NCBI RefSeq assembly: GCF_008370645.1
Contig: NZ_VTZN01000014.1
Span: forward strand, 1-49,286
Direction of reading: 5' to 3'
DNA length: 49,286 nt
Origin: Mycobacterium simiae
GTDB taxonomy: Bacteria; Actinomycetota; Actinomycetes; Mycobacteriales; Mycobacteriaceae
Below the pieces are notes generated by a model. That model was not told the DNA's origin. It searched no databases and saw nothing but the letters and a program-made list of their open reading frames with translations. The position numbers and the translations under genes were made by a program. Below, one piece after another: positions 43,828 to 49,286 of this stretch. Position 1 is the first letter of the stretch. Each line of letters begins with the position of its first letter.

Positions 43828-44745
43828 ATGGCTCGAAATCCCGCCGCCCGGACCGCTTTAGGCCCGATGGTGCTGTCGGCTGTCGAACAGAACGAGCCAG
43901 CCGATGCGCGCCTGGTGGACGACGACCTTGCCGACTCGTTCTTGCCCCGGCCGCTGCGCTGGTTCGTGGGTGCCACCAGGCCCGCGGCGGTCAGGCGCCG
44001 GCTGATCAACGTGTCGGAGTGGGCCGGCCGCGGGCTGTGGGCGAACCTCGTCTGCCGCAAGCGATTCATCGGCGACAAACTGGCCGAAGCGCTCGACGAC
44101 GTAGACACGATTGTCATCCTCGGCGCTGGGTTGGACACCCGCGCCTACCGATTGACTCGGCAGGTCCGCATTCCGATTTTCGAGGTGGACCTGCCGGTCA
44201 ATATCGCCCGGAAGGCCAAGACGGTGCGCCGGGTGCTCGGTGAGCTGCCGTTGTCGGTTCGGCTGGTGGCTTTGGATTTCGAGCACGACGACCTGCTCAC
44301 CGCGCTGGCCGAGCACGGTTATCTGCCCGATTACCGCGCCTTCTTCGTCTGCGAGGGCCTCACCCAATACCTGACCGAACGTGGCGTCCGGCGAACTCTG
44401 GAGGGTTTGCGCGCGGCGGGTGTGGGCAGTCGCTTGGTGTTCACCTACGTCCGCCGCGATTTCATCGACGGAGCGAATCGGTATGGCACCCGGATGCTCT
44501 ACCGCTCAGTCCGACGACGGCGTCAACTGTGGCACTTCGGGTTGCTGCCCGAGGAGGTCTCGGAGTTTCTCGCCCAGTACGGGTGGCGGCTATTGGAACA
44601 GGCCGGGCCCGCCGAGCTAGTGCAACGCTACGTCGAGCCCACCGGCCGCAAACTCAAGGCCTCGCAGATTGAATGGTTGGCCTACGCCGAGAAGATCTCC
44701 GATGCGCCAGCAGCAGTCAACCGATCGGACGGGCAGTCTTCCTAG
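43828..44745 (+). CDS. Class I SAM-dependent methyltransferase, LCM/TIGR00027-type (Rv2751-like)
   Basis: A 305-residue protein of the large mycobacterial family of putative methyltransferases related to leucine carboxyl methyltransferase. The SAM site is VDTIVILGAGLDTRAYRL, followed by IFEVDLPVNIARKAKTV, FEHDDLLTAL and the family motif FFVCEGLTQYLTERGVRRTLEGL. The substrate is unknown. The ATG at 43828 starts the conserved N-terminus (MARNPAARTALGPMVLSAVEQ). It is probably cotranscribed with the upstream ABM-domain gene (84-bp gap). A 420-bp empty region follows. Confidence 0.88.
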   Translation: MARNPAARTALGPMVLSAVEQNEPADARLVDDDLADSFLPRPLRWFVGATRPAAVRRRLINVSEWAGRGLWANLVCRKRFIGDKLAEALDDVDTIVILGAGLDTRAYRLTRQVRIPIFEVDLPVNIARKAKTVRRVLGELPLSVRLVALDFEHDDLLTALAEHGYLPDYRAFFVCEGLTQYLTERGVRRTLEGLRAAGVGSRLVFTYVRRDFIDGANRYGTRMLYRSVRRRRQLWHFGLLPEEVSEFLAQYGWRLLEQAGPAELVQRYVEPTGRKLKASQIEWLAYAEKISDAPAAVNRSDGQSS

Positions 44746-45165
44746 CCGCGCACGCCGGTCATCGAAGTCTTTCAGTGTATCCGCGGCCCGCATCCGCAAC
44801 CCAACCCGGCCCACGTTCCGGATCGACAGGTAACGGTGCGCCTTCATCCGCCCAATCGATCAACTCAGCGTGCGGACGGGCGCAGGTAGCGATATCGATG
44901 TCCGACGAGACAGTTGAGCGCATAGCGACACACTTCGCTTGATCGTTGAACGCGAGCCGATTGTCTAGTGGTCCAGCGTCATCCGCCGTAGGTACCCGCA
45001 ATGGCAACCGAAACCCCCTAACGCAGGTCCATATCAGCGCTTCGCTGCGACTGCCGGCGCCCGTTTATGTTCCATCGCTTGCCGCGACGGCGTTCGCGCC
45101 GCGGATTCCGGCACGCTCACGGCACATGGTGAAGCAATCTCCGGGCGCGTCTCGGTGCCGCCGAA
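44746..45165. other. 420-bp intergenic region
   Basis: This gap lies between the methyltransferase and the 3' end of RNase J. Several short frames cross it on both strands, the longest about 80-90 codons, but none has a ribosome site or recognisable protein motif. No hairpin or repeat stood out. It may be decayed coding sequence. Confidence 0.5.
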
Positions 45166-46842
45166 TCAGACTTCGATGACTGTGGGCACGATCATGGGCT
45201 GGCGGCGGTAAACTTCGCCCACCCATTTGCCGACCGTGCGACGCACACCCTGCGCGATCCGGATCGGGTCAGTGATATTGGCGGCAACCAGCGATTCCAG
45301 CTCCGCTTCGACCTTGCGGACAGCGGGTTCCAGCGCCTTGGGATCTTCGGAGAAGCCACGCGACTGCAGGTGTGGCGCAACGACCGGACGCCCGGTGCCA
45401 CGCTGGACCACGACGGTCACTGCGACAAAGCCGGACGACAGGATGAGCCGTTCACCCAAAGTGATTTCACCGACGTCACCGGTGATCAAGCCGTCGACGA
45501 ACATCTTGCCGACCGGGACGGCGCCGGCAATCGACGCTTTTCCGGCGACCAAGTCGACGCTGACACCGTTCTCAGCCAACAAGATTGATTCCACCGGCAC
45601 TCCGGTGCTAGCAGCCAACTTGGCGTTGACGCGCAACATTCGCCAGGTCCCATGGACCGGCATCACGTGGCGCGGCCGCACCCCGTTGTACAGGAAAAGC
45701 AGCTCACCGGCGCATGCGTGGCCGGAAACATGCACCCGCGCTTGGGCATTGGTGACAACGCGGGCTCCGATCTTGGCCAGCGCATCGATGACGCCGTAAA
45801 CCGCCTCCTCGTTGCCCGGAATCAGCGATGAGGACAACACGATCAGATCACCTGAGGTGAGCGTGATGCTGCGATGCTCGCCGCGCGACATCCGGGACAG
45901 GGCCGACATCGGCTCGCCTTGGGTGCCGGTGGTGATGAGCACTACCTGGTCGGGCGGCATCATCTCGGCGGCGGCGATGTCGATCAGGTCGGAGTCGGCC
46001 ACCCGCAAGAAGCCTAATTCCCTGGCGATCCCCATATTGCGCACCATGGATCGCCCCACGAACGATACCCGCCGGCCCAATGCCACTGCCGCATCGATGA
46101 TCTGCTGTACCCGATCCACATTGGAGGCGAAGCATGCCACGATGACGCGTCCCGCGGCGCCTCGGATCAACCGGTGTAGCGCGGGGCCCACTTCGCTTTC
46201 CGATGGTCCGACACCGGGAATCTCGGCATTGGTTGAATCGCACAACAGCAGATCGACGCCGGCGTCGCCAAGTCGTGACATGCCCGGCAAGTCGGTAGGA
46301 CGTCCGTCAAGCGGTAGTTGATCGAGTTTGATATCGCCGGTGTGCAGGACGGTTCCCGCGCCGGTGTAGACGGCGATAGCCAGCGCGTCGGGGACGGAGT
46401 GGTTGACGGCGAAGTACTCGCACTCGAAGACGCCGTGCCGGCTGGATTGCCCTTCGGCGACCTGCACGAGCACCGGTTTAATGCGATGCTCACGACATTT
46501 CGCGGCGACCAGTGCCAAGGTGAACTTGGAGCCGACGACGGGAATATCGGGGCGCAGCTTGAGCAGAAACGGGATTGCCCCGATGTGGTCCTCATGTGCG
46601 TGGGTCAGCACCAGCCCCTCGATGTCATCGAGCCGGTCTTCGATATGACGCAGATCAGGCAGGATCAGGTCGACGCCGGGCTCGTCGTGGTTGGGGAATA
46701 GCACCCCGCAGTCGATGATCAGCAGCCGGCCCAGATGTTCGAAAACCGTCATGTTGCGGCCGATTTCGTTGACGCCGCCCAGCGCGGTGACCCGCAGCCC
46801 TCCCGCGGTCAAAGGCCCTGGCGGGCGAAGGTGTTCGTTCAC
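45166..46842 (-). CDS. rnj: Ribonuclease J
   Basis: A 558-residue metallo-beta-lactamase/beta-CASP nuclease with 5'-3' exo- and endonuclease roles in rRNA maturation and mRNA decay. The zinc motif HxHxDH is LTHAHEDHIGAIPFLL; further metal ligands lie in FAVNHSVPDALA and HTGDIKLDQLP. The beta-CASP region contains FASNVDRVQQIIDAAVALGR and TGTQGEPMSALSRMS, and HVSGHACAGELLFLYNGVRPRHVMPVHG carries the late His ligand. The C-terminal domain ends MIVPTVIEV. The GTG at 46842 gives the same length as the M. tuberculosis enzyme. It follows dapA by 18 bp, so the two are probably cotranscribed. Confidence 0.96.
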   Translation of the reverse strand: MNEHLRPPGPLTAGGLRVTALGGVNEIGRNMTVFEHLGRLLIIDCGVLFPNHDEPGVDLILPDLRHIEDRLDDIEGLVLTHAHEDHIGAIPFLLKLRPDIPVVGSKFTLALVAAKCREHRIKPVLVQVAEGQSSRHGVFECEYFAVNHSVPDALAIAVYTGAGTVLHTGDIKLDQLPLDGRPTDLPGMSRLGDAGVDLLLCDSTNAEIPGVGPSESEVGPALHRLIRGAAGRVIVACFASNVDRVQQIIDAAVALGRRVSFVGRSMVRNMGIARELGFLRVADSDLIDIAAAEMMPPDQVVLITTGTQGEPMSALSRMSRGEHRSITLTSGDLIVLSSSLIPGNEEAVYGVIDALAKIGARVVTNAQARVHVSGHACAGELLFLYNGVRPRHVMPVHGTWRMLRVNAKLAASTGVPVESILLAENGVSVDLVAGKASIAGAVPVGKMFVDGLITGDVGEITLGERLILSSGFVAVTVVVQRGTGRPVVAPHLQSRGFSEDPKALEPAVRKVEAELESLVAANITDPIRIAQGVRRTVGKWVGEVYRRQPMIVPTVIEV

Positions 46843-46860
46843 CTGAAACTCACCCGGGGC

Positions 46861-47784
<924 letters not shown>

Positions 47785-47860
47785 CTACCAACCTCTTTGG
47801 CAGCGCCACGTGTTCCTCCGGACGCTCGTGGGACCGTGAACTAGTCCCAGTCAAGCCGAC

Positions 47861-47909
47861 ATCGACGTTTTGCAGACAAAGCGCGAGAGAGAGTCGGCAA
47901 AACGTCGAT
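47861..47909. repeat. Perfect 13-bp inverted repeat between thyX and dapA
   Basis: ATCGACGTTTTGC (47861-47873) and GCAAAACGTCGAT (47897-47909) pair perfectly around a 23-base loop. It begins 26 bp after the thyX stop and ends about 97 bp before dapA. In RNA read from the minus strand it would form a stable stem with an A-run and T-run, fitting a terminator or attenuator. Confidence 0.7.
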
Positions 47910-47935
47910 CTGGGCGAACATCGACGGGCCGAAGC

Positions 47936-48688
47936 CTAGGCTTCGGTCGCTAGCGGACTCGTCGCGACCTCGCTGCCGTCAGCCAGGGTCGTTACCTCAA
48001 AGTCGGCGAACACCGCGGGTGCGACGTCGGCAAGCTGGCGCAGGCATTCGATGGCCAGGCGCCGGATCTCCACGTCGGCGTGCTCGGTGGCCCGCATGGC
48101 GATGAAGTGTCGCCAAGCACGGTAGTTGCCGGTCACAACAATGCGGGTTTCGGTGGCATTGGGCAGCACGGCGCGAGCGGCCTGGCGCGCCTGCTTGCGT
48201 CGCAACACCGCATTGGATTGGTCGGCGAACTTGGCTTCCAGCTTAGCCAGCAACTCGATGTAGGTGGCCCGGCTGGCGTCTGCCGCAGCGGTCAGGATCT
48301 GCTGTAGTTCGGAATCGTCCTCCATTCCCGGTGGCACAACTACGTGCGCGGCGGTTTCCGGTACATAGCGCTGCGACAACTGCGAGTAGGAGAAATGCCG
48401 GTGTCGGATCAGCTCATGGGTGCATGATCGCGAGATGCCGGTGACGTAAAACGACACGCTCGCGTGCTCGAGCACCGAAAAGTGCCCGACGTCGATGATG
48501 TGTTTGATGTAGCCAGCGTTGGTCGCGGTCCGGGGGTTGGGCTTGGACCAGCTCTGGTAACACGCTCGGCCGGCGAACTCCACTAGCGCAGAACCCCCGT
48601 CAGCCTCGGTTGTCCAGGGCACGTCCGGCAGCGCCAAGAAGTCGGTCTTGGCGATTAGCTGCACGCGCAGCGGCGCAATCTCGGCCAC
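47936..48688 (-). CDS. thyX: Flavin-dependent thymidylate synthase ThyX
   Basis: Makes dTMP from dUMP using FAD, NADPH and methylene-tetrahydrofolate; 250 residues. The ThyX signature [14 protein letters not shown] spans residues 95-108 with the Ser at 105. Other conserved blocks are [55 protein letters not shown] and [17 protein letters not shown]. The GTG at 48688 gives [15 protein letters not shown], matching the M. tuberculosis start MAETAPLRV. The frame stays open to 48841 through a region that lies next to the broken toxin gene. In M. tuberculosis hsdS and hsdM fragments follow upstream; they are absent here. Confidence 0.95.
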   Translation of the reverse strand: MAEIAPLRVQLIAKTDFLALPDVPWTTEADGGSALVEFAGRACYQSWSKPNPRTATNAGYIKHIIDVGHFSVLEHASVSFYVTGISRSCTHELIRHRHFSYSQLSQRYVPETAAHVVVPPGMEDDSELQQILTAAADASRATYIELLAKLEAKFADQSNAVLRRKQARQAARAVLPNATETRIVVTGNYRAWRHFIAMRATEHADVEIRRLAIECLRQLADVAPAVFADFEVTTLADGSEVATSPLATEA

Positions 48689-48850
48689 GGCGCTTACCCT
48701 AGCCGCCGGCACCGCGCGATCTGGTGCGAGCCTGGCGGCCAGGTCTCGTGGGATGTCTGCCGCGCGACCCGTCACATCCGGGCCGGAACAGCCGAGTAGG
48801 CGCACGGCGATCGAACCGGCGACAGCGCACACCGCAGTCACGGCACAACG

Positions 48851-49030
48851 CTATGCGGAGTCTTGTCCGACGAGTTCAGTCCGGCGCAGCACGTTGCCGA
48901 CCTCGGCATCGATCAAGTGTGGTGCGTGCCGCCGCATCGCGGGCAGCTGCATCCGCAGCGCGTCGGCAGCCGCATTCTTGCCGACTAAGGCCAGCACTAG
49001 CGCCGACGCGTCGATGACGTAGTCGTTCAA
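48851..49030 (-). pseudogene. Truncated VapC-type PIN-domain toxin
   Basis: A 59-codon frame starting with TTG at 49030, overlapping the antitoxin stop as TTGA, the usual coupling in vapBC operons. It encodes the PIN-domain N-terminus NDYVIDASALVLALVGK with the first catalytic Asp, and RRHAPHLIDAEVGNVLRR with the conserved Glu, then stops after RTELVGQDSA. A full VapC has about 130-140 residues with further acidic residues, none of which is found downstream in any frame. The sequence changes directly into the thyX upstream region, so the gene has probably lost its 3' half by deletion. Confidence 0.72.
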
Positions 49031-49263
49031 CGACGGTCCGCGGCCAGGTCCGCCAGGATCGACGCCACGGTCGCCCCTGGCGTGTTACTTTCGTCGCGCG
49101 CGGCTTCCATGGCGGCGAGCGCCTCTGCCGCAGTAGGACGGCTCGCGAAGTCGATCACCCAGTCGCGCATGTAGGACTGGATGGAACGGCCCGCGACGCG
49201 AGCGCGCTTGCGAATCACCTCGTACGCGTCTTCGGGAACTTCCCGGATCTGAATTGTCGCTAT
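49027..49263 (-). pseudogene. VapB-type antitoxin with a lost or unusual start codon
   Basis: A FitA/VapB-like ribbon-helix-helix antitoxin: ATIQIREVPEDAYEVIRKRARVAGRSIQSYMRDWVI, then the toxin-binding part ASRPTAAEALAAMEAAR and VASILADLAADRR. Similar proteins begin MATIQIR; here the codon at the Met position is ATA (49263-49261), and an in-frame TAG lies five codons upstream of it with no ATG, GTG or TTG between. The next start is GTG at 49218, which would delete the DNA-binding strand. It is therefore either non-functional or starts at a rare codon. The adjacent toxin is truncated. I do not assign a vapB number. Confidence 0.65.
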
Positions 49264-49286
49264 AGCGCTACTATAGCGCTATAGCG
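49261..49286. promoter_or_regulatory. Palindromic operator-like repeats at the vapB start
   Basis: TATAGCGCTATA at 49272-49283 is a perfect 12-bp palindrome, and TATAGCGCTA at 49261-49270 is a second, incomplete copy offset by 11 bp. They overlap the beginning of the antitoxin, the usual place for the autoregulatory site of VapBC. The window ends inside the repeat, so further copies may exist. Confidence 0.6.

Noticed and set aside
44759..45007. Possible gene remnant on the minus strand after the methyltransferase (SSDIDIATCARPHAELIDWADEG)
   Set aside because: The phrase loosely recalls nucleotidyltransferase-like sequence, but no start, ribosome site or second motif supports it.

Overview
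The window is high-GC DNA from a slow-growing Mycobacterium close to the M. tuberculosis group. Gene order follows the M. tuberculosis H37Rv segment running from suhB (Rv2701c) to the vapBC21 locus (Rv2757c/Rv2758c), as I remember that map. The products are near-identical to their M. tuberculosis counterparts (SigA, SigB, IdeR, LexA, RecA, FtsK, RNase J, DapA, ThyX). It is not M. tuberculosis itself. The recA intein sits at the site used in M. leprae rather than the M. tuberculosis site. PE_PGRS47, pspN, Rv2734/Rv2735c, the Rv2750 dehydrogenase and hsdM/hsdS are missing. A tspO-type gene and a FhuF-type iron-sulfur gene are present.

Layout. 1-8.8 kb: suhB (partial), ppgK, sigA, tspO-like, RidA-like, DUF952, a small zinc-ribbon protein, a YihY-type membrane protein, DUF3039, DUF3099, sigB and ideR. 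8.8-14.8 kb: DUF4192, sthA, PAC2, an alpha/beta hydrolase, PhzF-like and nitrobindin. 14.9-16.9 kb: nrdR, chiZ and lexA, the last two divergent around SOS operators. 16.9-21.9 kb: a large LGFP-repeat membrane protein, terC and fadE20. 21.9-28.2 kb, mostly minus strand: hflX, dapF, miaA, a dioxygenase-like gene and two tandem permease paralogues. 28.5-32.6 kb: a DUF349 protein, a membrane protein, miaB and recX. 32.6-36.8 kb: recA with intein, the divergent FhuF-like gene, DUF3046 and a glycosyltransferase. 36.8-40.7 kb: ephG, the clgR-pspA-pspM stress operon, pgsA3 and argA. 40.7-49.3 kb: ftsK, a monooxygenase-domain protein, a methyltransferase, RNase J, dapA, thyX and a decaying vapBC module.

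Functional themes. Stress and transcription control: SigA, SigB, IdeR, ClgR/Psp, LexA and NrdR; sigB and clgR have matching sigma-E-type promoters. DNA damage: LexA, RecA, RecX and ChiZ, with SOS boxes at lexA, chiZ and recA. Lysine/DAP, folate and nucleotide supply: dapA, dapF, thyX. tRNA and ribosome maintenance: miaA, miaB, hflX. RNA turnover: RNase J. No tRNA, rRNA, CRISPR array or insertion sequence was seen. I found no clear new multi-gene system. The points most worth a second look are the intein site, the FhuF-like gene facing recA across an SOS box, the broken toxin-antitoxin locus at the right edge, and several strong inverted repeats between genes.
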